Made by a program: the position numbers and the translations under genes. A DNA stretch of 38,945 bases from an uncultured Verrucomicrobia subdivision 3 bacterium. GTDB lineage: Bacteria > Verrucomicrobiota > Verrucomicrobiia > Limisphaerales > UBA11358. This document shows, piece by piece, positions 7,993 through 16,111 of this stretch. Numbering within the stretch: position 1 is the first letter of the stretch; every line of letters starts with the position of its first letter. The stretch spans positions 1 to 38,945 of the forward strand of contig CAJAQO010000274.1 of the NCBI GenBank assembly GCA_903944085.1, written 5' to 3'. Below the pieces are notes generated by a model. The model was not told the DNA's origin and did not search any database. It was given only the letters and a program-made list of their open reading frames with translations.

Positions 7993-9122
7993 ACCAGTTT
8001 TTTCAGCCGCGCATCCTCGGCGAGTTTCTTGACCAGCTCCTTGATTTTTTGCGCCTGCGATTTGTGCGCGAGCAGCACGGCGTCGTCGGTTTGCACAAGG
8101 ATGGCATCGCGCAGGCCGACCACCGCAATCGGCGTGCGGCGATTTTTGCTGCGCGCGTCGAAAATAATGTTGCGCGCGGCGTCCACATGGATGAAATCCG
8201 CCACGGCGGCGTTGCCTTCGGCGTCCTGTTTGACGTGGCGCGCGAGCGCCGGCCACGCGCCGAGATCGTCCCATTCAAACGTGCCGTCGGCCACGACAAC
8301 ATTCTGCGCCTTTTCCATCAGCGCAAAATCAATCGAGATTTTTTTGATATCCGGATATTCCTTGGCCAGGACTTTGGCAAGTTTGGCGGGATTGTTCGCG
8401 ACCTTGAACCAGCGCTGGCAGGCGGCGAACATTTCCGGCTGATGATGTTCCAGCCCGTTCGTGATGGTGACAAAACTCCAGACGAACATGCCGGCATTCC
8501 AGCGATACTGCTCGCTGTTGACATATTCAATCGCCTTCTCAAAACTCGGTTTCTCCACGAACTGCTCGGCCTTGTGAAAAATCGTCCGGGTTTCCTTTGC
8601 GCCCGCCGCCGGCGGCAGCTCCGGGCCGGTGCGGATGTAGCCGTAGCCGGTCGCCGGCTCGGTCGGCTTGATGCCGATGGTGACAATCACCTGGCCGCGC
8701 GCCGCGAGAGCAAAGGCGTCGGCCAGCACGCGCTGGAATTTTTTTTCGTCGGGGATCACATGGTCGGCGGGCAGCACGGCCATCACGCCGGTGGTGGATC
8801 GCGCGCCGACGAGCGCCGCGCCGAGTGTCACGGCAGCGCAGGTGTCGCGGCCCATCGGCTCGGCCACGACGTTGTCCTTTGGCAATTTCGGCAACTGCTT
8901 GCGGACGGCGGCGACCTGCGCGGTGTTGGTGATGATGAAAATATTTTTCGCCGGCACCAGCGGCAGCACGCGGTCCACGGCGGATTGGAGAAAGGATCTT
9001 TTGCCGAGCAGCGTGAGCAATTGCTTGGGCATTTTCTCGCGGCTCAACGGCCAGAATCGCTCGCCACGTCCGCCGGCCATGATGATGACGAAACGATCGT
9101 GGAGGTCAGCTTTGGTTTTCAT
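7989..9122 (-). CDS. manC: Mannose-1-phosphate guanylyltransferase (GDP-mannose synthesis)
   Basis: Makes GDP-mannose from mannose-1-phosphate and GTP for polysaccharide or glycan synthesis. The 377-residue protein starts with the nucleotidyltransferase signature IIMAGGRGERFWPLSR and KMPKQLL, followed by AVLPADHVI, GYGYIRTG, FVEKP, WNAGMF and the family's FEWDDLGAW. It ends after the left-handed beta-helix part, so it is the short form without the phosphomannose-isomerase domain. I start at 9122 (MKTKADLHDRF); the frame extends 29 residues upstream, but that extension is encoded by an interspersed repeat. It is convergent with the HTH-PTS IIA gene and downstream of the GxxExxY cassette in the same direction. 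Confidence 0.93.
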   Translation of the reverse strand: MKTKADLHDRFVIIMAGGRGERFWPLSREKMPKQLLTLLGKRSFLQSAVDRVLPLVPAKNIFIITNTAQVAAVRKQLPKLPKDNVVAEPMGRDTCAAVTLGAALVGARSTTGVMAVLPADHVIPDEKKFQRVLADAFALAARGQVIVTIGIKPTEPATGYGYIRTGPELPPAAGAKETRTIFHKAEQFVEKPSFEKAIEYVNSEQYRWNAGMFVWSFVTITNGLEHHQPEMFAACQRWFKVANNPAKLAKVLAKEYPDIKKISIDFALMEKAQNVVVADGTFEWDDLGAWPALARHVKQDAEGNAAVADFIHVDAARNIIFDARSKNRRTPIAVVGLRDAILVQTDDAVLLAHKSQAQKIKELVKKLAEDARLKKLV

Positions 9123-9133
9123 AATATTTTTTA

Positions 9134-9164
9134 GCCACAGATGTTCACAGATGAAACACAGATT
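9134..9164 (+). repeat. Left inverted repeat of the GxxExxY cassette (ccacagat family)
   Basis: A 31-base copy of a gccacagatgttcacagatg-type word repeat, containing tandem cacagat words. It is the inverted partner of 9551-9581, with three mismatches. It lies between the manC start codon and the GxxExxY stop codon. Confidence 0.8.
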
Positions 9165-9168
9165 GGAA

Positions 9169-9573
9169 TCAAAAGACCAGGCGTTTGTATTCCACCCGCT
9201 CGCGGCCAAAGTTGATCAGATAGCCCAACCGGATGCCCGTGCCGCGCAATTCATTCAAAAGCTGGGCTTCGTGAACGGCCTGATAAACGGCGTCGGTTTT
9301 CAGTTCCACGATGATTTTATCCGCCACCACCAAGTCGGCGGCATAATCACCAACAATGACGCCCTTGAATTGAACCGGTATTTTCGGCTCGAGCTCCACC
9401 TTCAAGCCGCGCGTCTGAAGTTCAACCTGCATGGCGCGTTGATAGACTTTTTCGAGAAACCCAAAGCCGAGAACATTATGGACTTCAAAGGCGGCACCGA
9501 TGAGCTGCTGCGTCACCGGCTGAAGCAAAAAATCTTTTTCAGCCGCCTTTATCTGTGTTTCATCTGTGTGCAT
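9169..9573 (-). CDS. GxxExxY protein (PD-(D/E)xK nuclease-like fold)
   Basis: A 134-residue protein with the eponymous GFLEKVY motif (Gly38, Glu41, Tyr44), preceded by the family block VTQQLIGAAFEVHNVLG. A PD-(D/E)xK-like core is readable as Asp80 in YAADLVV and Glu90-x-Lys92 in IIVELK, and the C-terminus LINFGRERVEYKRLVF is typical of the family. The biological role of the family is not established; a nuclease-related activity is inferred from the fold. The start codon and the first nine residues (MHTDETQIK) lie inside the right copy of a flanking inverted repeat, and the stop lies 4 bases from the left copy, so gene and repeats form one compact unit inserted between trpA and manC. Confidence 0.9.
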   Translation of the reverse strand: MHTDETQIKAAEKDFLLQPVTQQLIGAAFEVHNVLGFGFLEKVYQRAMQVELQTRGLKVELEPKIPVQFKGVIVGDYAADLVVADKIIVELKTDAVYQAVHEAQLLNELRGTGIRLGYLINFGRERVEYKRLVF

Positions 9574-9581
9574 CCGTGGCT
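9551..9581 (-). repeat. Right inverted repeat of the GxxExxY cassette (ccacagat family)
   Basis: Inverted copy of the repeat at 9134-9164, differing at three positions (two adjacent mid-repeat, one near the outer end). Its outer edge touches the last base of the trpA stop codon, and its inner part supplies the GxxExxY start codon (cat at 9571-9573). Confidence 0.8.
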
Positions 9582-10381
9582 CAAACAGTTTTCACCGCAT
9601 CCGCCAGCGATTTCACAAACGCGCCGACTTTGGCGACGAGTTCCGGCGATTTGCCGTGTTCGGCAATCTGGTTCACAATCGCGCTGCCAACCACGCAGCC
9701 GTCCGCCGCCGCCGCGACCGCTTTCGCCTGCGCCGGATTCGAGATGCCGAAGCCGACGGCGATGGGCAGATTGGTGTGCGCCCGGATTTTGGCAACCTGC
9801 GACGCGAGGTTTGCCGCCACGCTGGTTTGCATGCCGGTGACGCCTTCGCGCGAGATGTAATAAATAAATCCGCTGCCGCGCTTGACGATCAGGGCCATGC
9901 GGTCTTCCGGCGTCGTCGGCGCGACGAGATAAATATGGCAGAGGCCCGCCTGCTTCATCAGCGTTTCATAGTTGTCTGATTCCTCCGGCGGCAAATCCAA
10001 AACGAGCAAGCCGTCCACGCCCGCCCGCGCGGCGTCGGCGATGAATTTTTCCAGGCCGACTTTGTGGATGAGATTAAAATAAATATAAAGGACGATGGGA
10101 ATTTGCGAGTCCTTGCGGACGGCCGCCACGGTCTCCAGTAATTTCGGCGGTGTCGTTCCCGATTCCAGACCGCGCTGCGCGGCAAGCTGGTTGACCAACC
10201 CGTCGGCCAGCGGATCGCTGAACGGCACGCCGAGTTCCAAAATATCCACGCCCGCTTGATCGAACGCGAGCGCCAACTGGCGCGTGACTTCGAGCTGCGG
10301 ATCGCCCGCGCCGACATAGACGACAAAACATTTTTTGCCGGCCGACTTCAATTGGGCGAATTTCTCAACGATGCGGTTCAT
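9581..10381 (-). CDS. trpA: Tryptophan synthase alpha subunit
   Basis: A 266-residue TIM-barrel enzyme that cleaves indole-3-glycerol phosphate to indole and glyceraldehyde-3-phosphate, passing indole to TrpB. Catalytic Glu49 (DILELGVPFSDP) and Asp60 (PLADG) fall at the canonical numbers when the ATG at 10381 is used. The phosphate-binding loop region YYISREGVTG and the C-terminal GFGISNPAQAKAV and VVGSAIVNQI segments are present. The frame extends 19 residues upstream through a word repeat (LPLETWRLKLETLAH); I leave this out. No other trp gene is adjacent, so trpA is separated from trpB in this region. Its stop codon abuts the repeat bordering the GxxExxY gene. Confidence 0.95.
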   Translation of the reverse strand: MNRIVEKFAQLKSAGKKCFVVYVGAGDPQLEVTRQLALAFDQAGVDILELGVPFSDPLADGLVNQLAAQRGLESGTTPPKLLETVAAVRKDSQIPIVLYIYFNLIHKVGLEKFIADAARAGVDGLLVLDLPPEESDNYETLMKQAGLCHIYLVAPTTPEDRMALIVKRGSGFIYYISREGVTGMQTSVAANLASQVAKIRAHTNLPIAVGFGISNPAQAKAVAAAADGCVVGSAIVNQIAEHGKSPELVAKVGAFVKSLADAVKTV

Positions 10382-10388
10382 GTGCGCC

Positions 10389-10430
10389 AAAGTTTCGAGT
10401 TTCAACCGCCAAGTTTCAAGCGGCAAGTTC
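10389..10430. repeat. aagtttcaa word repeat upstream of trpA
   Basis: Words agtttcgagtttcaa, aagtttcaag and caagttc follow one another at 10389-10430. They belong to a class of low-complexity interspersed word repeats and create an in-frame, unsupported N-terminal extension of trpA. Confidence 0.55.
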
Positions 10431-10480
10431 ATGGACAAAACTTAATTTCCGGCAGAACTGATTTGAATTGAACCGGCGTT

Positions 10481-11986
10481 TCAAACGGCGGCTGGAAATC
10501 CCATTTCCTCGGCGTAAATATCCTGAAATGATTCGTCGTCGTTGAGTGAAATGTGTTGCACGCGCTGCGCAATGGCGTCCCATTTTTCCGCGTCCTCAAA
10601 CAAGGCGAACTTCGCGCCCAGCAGCGCGGTGTTGCCGGCGGGCACGACGTTGGCCAGCGGCATCCGCAACAGGCCGATTTTTTTCGCGCTGGCGCGGCTG
10701 ATGTAATTGCCAAACGCGCCGGCGAGATGAACTTTCTTCAAATCGTGAATCGTGATCCCAAATTGTTTCGCGAGAATTTTCAGGCCAGCGGCAATTGCGC
10801 CTTTGGCCAGTTGCAGTTCCCGCACGTCGCGCGGCCGCAGGCAAACCGGCCCGGCCAGCGGCATTTCACCACGATTGGCCATGTGTCCGTTTGGTTGAAT
10901 CCAATTTAGTTCCAAACCCGCCGCCACTGCGTCCACCAAACCGCTGCCGCACAATCCACGCGCTTCGCCGCCGCCGAGCACGCGGCCGGAAATTAATCCA
11001 GCTTCCACCGTGACTTCGCTGATGGCGCCGGTCGCGGCGCGCATCCCTTGCGAAATCCGCGCGCCCTCGAACGCCGGTCCGGCGGCAGTCGAGGTGCAAA
11101 GAATTTTTTCGCGGTTGCCGACAACGACTTCGCCGTTCGTGCCGAGATCCATCAACGCCATCAATTCGTGGCTGGCGTGCAAGCCGCAGGCGACGATGCC
11201 GGCGAGAATGTCCGAGCCGACAAAGCCGCCCAGGCACGGCAAAAATTCCACGACGACGCCATCCGGCAAATCCCAGCCCAGTTCGCCGGGCGAAAATTTG
11301 CAGCGACCCGGCTGCTGCGGCTGAAACGGATGCGCCGCCATCGGCGCGATGTTTACGCCGCAAAACAGGTGGTGCATGACCGTGTTGCCCACGATGACGA
11401 CGCGGTTCAATTTTGAATTTTGTTGTTTGAATTTTAAATTGGCCTTCAAAAGTCGCGACGCCATTTCGCCAAGCTGTTCGCGGACGAGCCGTTGCAATTC
11501 CATTTGGCCGCCGTGCAGCGCGAATTCGACGCGGCTCATGATGTCGCCGCCGTGTCGGGCCTGCGCGTTCAGCATGGTCTGCACGGCGAGCACATTGCCG
11601 GTGGTCAAATCAAGGAGTTGCGCGGCAATGGTGGTGCTGCCGAGATCCATGGCGATGCCGAGTCCCGCGCGCGGCGTGAAGGCAAACGCGGTCTGGTCGG
11701 AAAGAATCGCCGCCTCCCATTGCGCGAGTTCCAGCTCCAACTCGCCGGGCATGGAATGTCGGCACGCCAGCCGCCAGCCGCTTTCCCGTTCACCCGGCGT
11801 CAGCAGAATTTTTTCATCCTCGCCGACGGGCAGTTGGCCTTTCAGCACTTTTACGCGGCAGCCTTTGCAGTGGCCACGACCGCCGCACGGAAATTCCACG
11901 CCCTGCGGGAATAGCACGTCCTGCAATGGCGTGCCGGGAGCCACGTCCAGTTGCAAATCGGCAGGTGAAAGTTTCAGTGTGGCCAT
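10481..11986 (-). CDS. 2Fe-2S/ASKHA corrinoid-activation protein (RamA-like, DUF4445)
   Basis: A 501-residue protein with an N-terminal plant-type 2Fe-2S ferredoxin domain (Cys34, Cys40, Cys43, Cys75: FPCGGRGHCKGCRVKV ... RLACRH) and a C-terminal ASKHA ATPase domain seen in GIAMDLGSTTIAAQLLDL, VVIVGNTVMHHL, MALMDLGTNGEVVVGN and HLAGAFGNYI. Members reduce the inactive cob(II) state of corrinoid methyltransferase systems in an ATP-dependent way. The ATG at 11986 is chosen because it opens on the ferredoxin domain; the arginine-rich upstream extension overlaps DUF1638. It is the third gene of a tight group (2-base gap). A word repeat (11407-11440) encodes an in-frame lysine/asparagine-rich loop before the VVIVGNTV motif. 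Confidence 0.88.
   Translation of the reverse strand: MATLKLSPADLQLDVAPGTPLQDVLFPQGVEFPCGGRGHCKGCRVKVLKGQLPVGEDEKILLTPGERESGWRLACRHSMPGELELELAQWEAAILSDQTAFAFTPRAGLGIAMDLGSTTIAAQLLDLTTGNVLAVQTMLNAQARHGGDIMSRVEFALHGGQMELQRLVREQLGEMASRLLKANLKFKQQNSKLNRVVIVGNTVMHHLFCGVNIAPMAAHPFQPQQPGRCKFSPGELGWDLPDGVVVEFLPCLGGFVGSDILAGIVACGLHASHELMALMDLGTNGEVVVGNREKILCTSTAAGPAFEGARISQGMRAATGAISEVTVEAGLISGRVLGGGEARGLCGSGLVDAVAAGLELNWIQPNGHMANRGEMPLAGPVCLRPRDVRELQLAKGAIAAGLKILAKQFGITIHDLKKVHLAGAFGNYISRASAKKIGLLRMPLANVVPAGNTALLGAKFALFEDAEKWDAIAQRVQHISLNDDESFQDIYAEEMGFPAAV
11407..11440. repeat. aattttgaatttt word repeat inside the ASKHA gene
   Basis: An A+T-only-like run of aatttt/gaatttt words interrupts a G+C-rich coding sequence and is translated in frame as LKFKQQNSKLN between the linker helix and the first ASKHA strand. 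It fits the same interspersed word-repeat style seen elsewhere in the window. Confidence 0.6.
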
Positions 11987-11988
11987 GC

Positions 11989-12741
11989 TCAAACTTTTTC
12001 CGCGCCGATGAGCTGCGCGTCTGAACGCAGGCCGACGCGTTCGCCGGGATTCAGTTTCAGAAATTCGTGCTCGTTCCAATCCGCGTCGAGCAATCGCCGC
12101 AGCCAGCCGAGGTCGCCGGGCAATTTCTCGAATTGCCAGCCGCGCTGTTGCGCGAGGTCGCGGGCGGCGGCTTCCCATTTTTTGCCGGCCGGCACCGGCG
12201 TTTCAATAAAGGCCAGCCGCTCGTAGTGCTGCGTGAAGTTCTGAAATTGTTCGCGGAGATAATCGGCGTTCTCCGCGTCGTATTTTTCCACAAGCTGATC
12301 GCGCGTCACATTGGTGTTCGGGCCGAAGGTGAAATTTTGCCGGCGGACTTCATCGTTGGCCGGCGAGTTTTCCAGCCAGCCGGCGCTTTGAAAATAAGTG
12401 CCCGGCTGCGCTTCGAGCTGCGCCAGATAGCACCGGCTGCTGCCGAGCAGCATTCCGATGCAGTCGTGTGCGCGCGGAATTGTCACCGGCACCGTTCGCG
12501 CTTGCAAGCCGATGACACCGCGATTGCAGAGCCCGTAGGCGATGGCGATGGCGTCGCACTGGCCGGCGGGCATGGCGTCAATGGCGGCCTGCAACGCGGC
12601 GCGAAGATTTTCGGCGGAACCCTCGTGCAGGCCCATGTCCAAATGCTGCAACGTGATCACGGACCGGGCGCTGGGCACTAGGAGCTCCAATTCCCGCTGG
12701 AAAACCGGGCAGGCGATGACATGCAACCGCAGCCGGCTCAT
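11989..12741 (-). CDS. DUF1638 domain-containing protein
   Basis: A 250-residue protein that matches DUF1638 by its opening MSRLRLHVIACPVFQREL, the central GQCDAIAIAYGLCNRG, and the VTIPRAHDCIGMLLGSS segment. Biochemical function is not established; members often sit beside corrinoid-dependent methyltransferase genes. Here it lies between a homocysteine methyltransferase-like gene (4-base gap upstream) and the ASKHA activator (2-base gap downstream), so the three are almost certainly one transcript. Conserved Cys and His residues in ACPVF, GLCNRG and RAHDC could bind metal or a ligand, but this is inference. Soluble, with no signal peptide. Confidence 0.88.
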   Translation of the reverse strand: MSRLRLHVIACPVFQRELELLVPSARSVITLQHLDMGLHEGSAENLRAALQAAIDAMPAGQCDAIAIAYGLCNRGVIGLQARTVPVTIPRAHDCIGMLLGSSRCYLAQLEAQPGTYFQSAGWLENSPANDEVRRQNFTFGPNTNVTRDQLVEKYDAENADYLREQFQNFTQHYERLAFIETPVPAGKKWEAAARDLAQQRGWQFEKLPGDLGWLRRLLDADWNEHEFLKLNPGERVGLRSDAQLIGAEKV

Positions 12742-12745
12742 AATA

Positions 12746-13630
12746 TTATTTTGCGTGAAGCTGCCGGTGAAGCTCGCGGATGAAATCCGGTGAGGTGCCG
12801 CAGCAGCCGCCGATGAAATCGGCTCCGGCCGCGAGCACGGCGGGAACGTGGCCGGCGAATTCCGCCGCCGTCATCGCATACACGGCCTTGCCACCTCGCA
12901 TTTGCGGCAGGCCGGCGTTGGCCTTGATCCAGACCGGATGACCCGCCGCCGCCGATTTCAGCCGCGCGCAGACTTTCACAAAACCAGCGATGCCCTGGCC
13001 GCAATTCGCGCCGATGACATCCGCGCCGGCGGCGACGAGCGCAGCCGCAGCCTGTTCCGGCGTGGTGCCCATCATGGTCCGGTCCTTGTCTTTGCCGGAA
13101 TCGAACACCATGCTGGCCACGATCGGCAGGCCGGTGGCTTTGGCGGCCGCAATGGCGATGCGCGCCTCGTCCAAATCCTGCATGGTTTCCACCACCAGAC
13201 CCTGCGCGCCGCCGCCGGCGAGCGCCTGGGCTTGTTCGGCAAATGCGGCGAGCAATTCGGCCTCGGTCACGTCGCCGTTCATCAGCAATTTTCCGCTCGG
13301 TCCGATGGAGGCGAAGACCAGCGTTCCGTTTTCCGCCGCCGCGCGCGAAATCCGCGCGCCCGCTTCGTTGATCGCTTTGACCTGATCCGCCGCGTCCGCC
13401 TCGGCCAGTCGAAAACGATTTGCGCCGAAGGTGTTTGTCAAAATGATCTGCGAACCGGCGGTCACATAGGCTTGGGCCACGGCGCTGACTTTTTCCGGGT
13501 GCGTGAGGTTCCACAAATCGGGAGCCTCGCCCGGTGCCAGCCCGTGCGTCTGAAGTTGCGTGCCCCACGCACCGTCAGTCAACACCGGTCCGGCGGCAAT
13601 CAATTTTTGAATGACAAGATGAATATTCAT
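12746..13630 (-). CDS. Homocysteine S-methyltransferase family protein (MetH N-domain-like)
   Basis: A 294-residue TIM-barrel methyltransferase of the homocysteine S-methyltransferase family, which uses zinc-bound homocysteine or a related thiol as methyl acceptor. The zinc cysteines are visible in GANCGQG and GGCCGTSP, and the N-terminal LTDGAWGTQLQ and IILTNTFGANRFRL motifs are those of the cobalamin-dependent MetH first domain. It lacks the pterin, B12-binding and reactivation domains of full MetH, so it must work with separate partners. It starts the group with DUF1638 and the ASKHA activator. The ATG at 13630 (MNIHLVIQKL) is preferred; an upstream in-frame extension of 15 residues looks unconserved. 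Confidence 0.88.
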   Translation of the reverse strand: MNIHLVIQKLIAAGPVLTDGAWGTQLQTHGLAPGEAPDLWNLTHPEKVSAVAQAYVTAGSQIILTNTFGANRFRLAEADAADQVKAINEAGARISRAAAENGTLVFASIGPSGKLLMNGDVTEAELLAAFAEQAQALAGGGAQGLVVETMQDLDEARIAIAAAKATGLPIVASMVFDSGKDKDRTMMGTTPEQAAAALVAAGADVIGANCGQGIAGFVKVCARLKSAAAGHPVWIKANAGLPQMRGGKAVYAMTAAEFAGHVPAVLAAGADFIGGCCGTSPDFIRELHRQLHAK

Positions 13631-13735
13631 GGCGTGAATAAAGGCGAATTTTCGCGAGCCGCGGACCGCCTGCAAAGCAAATAATTTGCCGGCGGGGCGA
13701 CCGCCAGTCGCCAGGCCAGATTTTTGGGGTTGAGA

Positions 13736-16111
13736 TCAAAGCTCGCCGTTCCACTGGATCGTTTCACCGGCCTTCGTTTTGATAAACTTGATGTCCGCGC
13801 CGTAGCGCAGGCGAACGTTATTGCCGAGGAGCGAGTGAATGGTGGCCGTCGTCAATTTTCCATCGCGCCAAGCGATGTCCACCTCGAAACCGCCGCGCGC
13901 ACGCAGACCTTGCACGCTGCCGGTGGACCAGTTTTTTGGCAGCGCCGGGAGCAGTTGGATTTCGTCGTTCTGGCTTTGCAGCAGCATTTCGGCGATGCCG
14001 CTCGCGCCGCCGAAGTTGCCGTCAATCTGAAACGGCGGATGCGCGTCGAACATGTCGGGAAACGTCCGCGCCGGGCTTAACAGAAATTCCAAAATACTGA
14101 ACGCGTGGTCGCCGTCATGCAGCCGCGCCCACAGATTGATGCGCCAGGCCGTCGCCCAGCCGGTGGCCTGGTCGCCGCGAATTTCCAGGGATTTTTTCAC
14201 GGCGGCGGCAAGTTCCGGCGTGGTGTTCACATCAATTTGCGCGCCCGGAAAAAGTCCGTAAAGATGCGAGACGTGGCGGTGATGCAAGTCGCGGGATTGC
14301 AGGTCAAGATCCTGCAGCCATTCCTGAAGCTGGCCCGATGAACCAATTTGCAGCGGCGCGAGCCGTGCACGCGTGGCCGCGAGCTGCGCGGCGAATTTTT
14401 TGTCTGCGCCCAGAATTTCCGAGGCGCGAATGCAGTTGGCAAACAGGTCGCGCAAAATTTCCAGATCCATCGTCGGCCCGGCGGTGATGCTGGTGCTTTT
14501 CGCGGCGGGATTGCGATTCTCCGGCGAGAGTGACGGGCAGGTGACGAGCCAGTGATGCGTCGGTTCTTCGACCAGCGTGTCGAGGAAAAATTGCGCCGCG
14601 CCTTTCATGGCCGGATAAATCTTTTTCAAATATTTTTTGTCGCCGGTGAACAAGTAATGTTCCCATAAATTCTGGCAGAGCCACGCGCCGCCCAGCGGCC
14701 ACATGCCGGACGCCGGACCGTCCACCGGCGCGGTCGCCCGCCATAAATCGGTGTTGTGATGCGCCACCCAGCCGTGCGCGCCATACATCACCTTCGCCGT
14801 GCGCGTGCCGGTGTCGGCCATTTCCAAAACCATTTGCGTGAGCGGCTCGACACATTCGCCGAGGTTGCACGGCTCGGCGGGCCAGTAGTTCATCTCGGTG
14901 TTGATGTTGATGGTGTATTTGCTGTCCCACGGCGGCGTCATGGAATCGTTCCACAAACCTTGCAGCGTCGCGGGCTGACCCCCGGGCCGCGAACAGCAGA
15001 TCAACAGGTAGCGCGCGAATTGAAAATACAGCGTGGCAAGCTGTGGATCGTTGCCATCGGCGAAATGCGCGATGCGCACGTCCGTCGGCAATTTCACCGA
15101 ATCCGTTTCGCCGAGATCCAGCGCGACGCGGCGGAACAATTTTTGATGCGCGGCAACATGGTCCGCGCGCGTGGTGTCAATGCCGTCGGCGACATGGCCG
15201 TTCCACCATTTTTTATGGGCCTCGGCGATTTGCTTTTTGGTGATCCCTTCGGGATCGCCGCTGACATCGTGATAATTTTTATAGCTCGTCGCCGCGGCGA
15301 TGAGCAGGGTGACGGAATCCGCGCCGGCCACGGAAATTTTATCCGCGCCGGCAAAAATGGTTCCGCGATCCGGCAGCACGCGCACGCGCGCCTGGAATTT
15401 CAGCGCGCCCTTGATGCCGCGCATCTCGGCATTGACGCCATTCATGACGAGCGTTGCATCATTGGTTGCGCCGATGTGAGGCTTGAAGGTATTGACTTCC
15501 GTGCTCATTTCAACTTTCTGCGGCGTGGTCATGCCGGCGGTGAACGAAATCTGTCCCGGCTTGTCGGCGGTGAGGTGAATCACGATGACCTGGTCCACCG
15601 GGCTGGAAAAAATTTCGCGTTTGAAATGCACGCCATTCGCGGTGTAGCTGACGCTGGCAACCGCGGTGTCGAGATCCAGCTCGCGGCGGTAATTTTCAAT
15701 CGCCGCGTTCGTCGGAAAATTGAGGAACAAATCGCCGAGCGTTTCGTAGGGCATTTGGCGCAGCGGCACGGCCATCATTTTATCGCTGATCAATTTGTGC
15801 GCCTCGTCATATTGGCCGTCAAACACCAACTTGCGCGCCTCCGGCAGCGCGGCCAGCGCGTTCGTGTTGTTGGGATCGTATGGCCCGCCGGCCCAGAGCG
15901 TGGCTTCATTGAGCTGTAGATGTTCGCGCTGCGCGCCGCCAAAAATCATCGCGCCGAGCTGGCCGTTGCCGATGGGCAGCGCCTCGGTCCATTTCACGGC
16001 GGCATTGGTGTAGCAGAGCGTCAGCGGCGAAACGGCTTCCGTCGCGCGGCCGGATTGAAAAATTAAAATTGCCGCGAGCGCGGCAAAAAAATTGCGGGGC
16101 AGTGGTGGCAT
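13736..16111 (-). CDS. Secreted GH95 family glycosidase (alpha-L-fucosidase type)
   Basis: A 791-residue glycoside hydrolase family 95 enzyme, usually 1,2-alpha-L-fucosidase, sometimes alpha-L-galactosidase. The N-terminal signal (PPLPRNFFAALAAILIFQ) leads into the family opening WTEALPIGNGQLGAMIFGG and LNEATLWAGGPYDPNN. The (alpha/alpha)6 barrel shows NYWPAEPCNLGEC, HGWVAHHNTDLWRATAP, GMWPLGGAWLCQNLWEHY and, near the end, IDGNFGGASGIAEMLLQS. The ATG at 16111 is chosen over a GTG at 16132. This ATG lies in the loop of a strong inverted repeat. GH2 lies 62 bases upstream in the same direction, suggesting joint action on fucosylated, galactose-containing glycans in the periplasm or outside the cell. 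Confidence 0.92.
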   Translation of the reverse strand: MPPLPRNFFAALAAILIFQSGRATEAVSPLTLCYTNAAVKWTEALPIGNGQLGAMIFGGAQREHLQLNEATLWAGGPYDPNNTNALAALPEARKLVFDGQYDEAHKLISDKMMAVPLRQMPYETLGDLFLNFPTNAAIENYRRELDLDTAVASVSYTANGVHFKREIFSSPVDQVIVIHLTADKPGQISFTAGMTTPQKVEMSTEVNTFKPHIGATNDATLVMNGVNAEMRGIKGALKFQARVRVLPDRGTIFAGADKISVAGADSVTLLIAAATSYKNYHDVSGDPEGITKKQIAEAHKKWWNGHVADGIDTTRADHVAAHQKLFRRVALDLGETDSVKLPTDVRIAHFADGNDPQLATLYFQFARYLLICCSRPGGQPATLQGLWNDSMTPPWDSKYTININTEMNYWPAEPCNLGECVEPLTQMVLEMADTGTRTAKVMYGAHGWVAHHNTDLWRATAPVDGPASGMWPLGGAWLCQNLWEHYLFTGDKKYLKKIYPAMKGAAQFFLDTLVEEPTHHWLVTCPSLSPENRNPAAKSTSITAGPTMDLEILRDLFANCIRASEILGADKKFAAQLAATRARLAPLQIGSSGQLQEWLQDLDLQSRDLHHRHVSHLYGLFPGAQIDVNTTPELAAAVKKSLEIRGDQATGWATAWRINLWARLHDGDHAFSILEFLLSPARTFPDMFDAHPPFQIDGNFGGASGIAEMLLQSQNDEIQLLPALPKNWSTGSVQGLRARGGFEVDIAWRDGKLTTATIHSLLGNNVRLRYGADIKFIKTKAGETIQWNGEL

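Noticed and set aside
9123-9209. N-terminal extension of manC (29 residues)
   Set aside because: Encoded by the ccacagat repeat; the nucleotidyltransferase signature follows the ATG at 9122 at normal distance.
9581-10381. A trp operon
   Set aside because: Only trpA is present; neighbours on both sides are unrelated.
11987-12178. Arginine-rich extension of the ASKHA protein
   Set aside because: It overlaps the DUF1638 gene in another frame; the ferredoxin domain begins normally from 11986.
13676-13735. Terminator after GH95
   Set aside because: A small ggcgac/gtcgcc stem exists but is not followed by a T-run on the minus strand.
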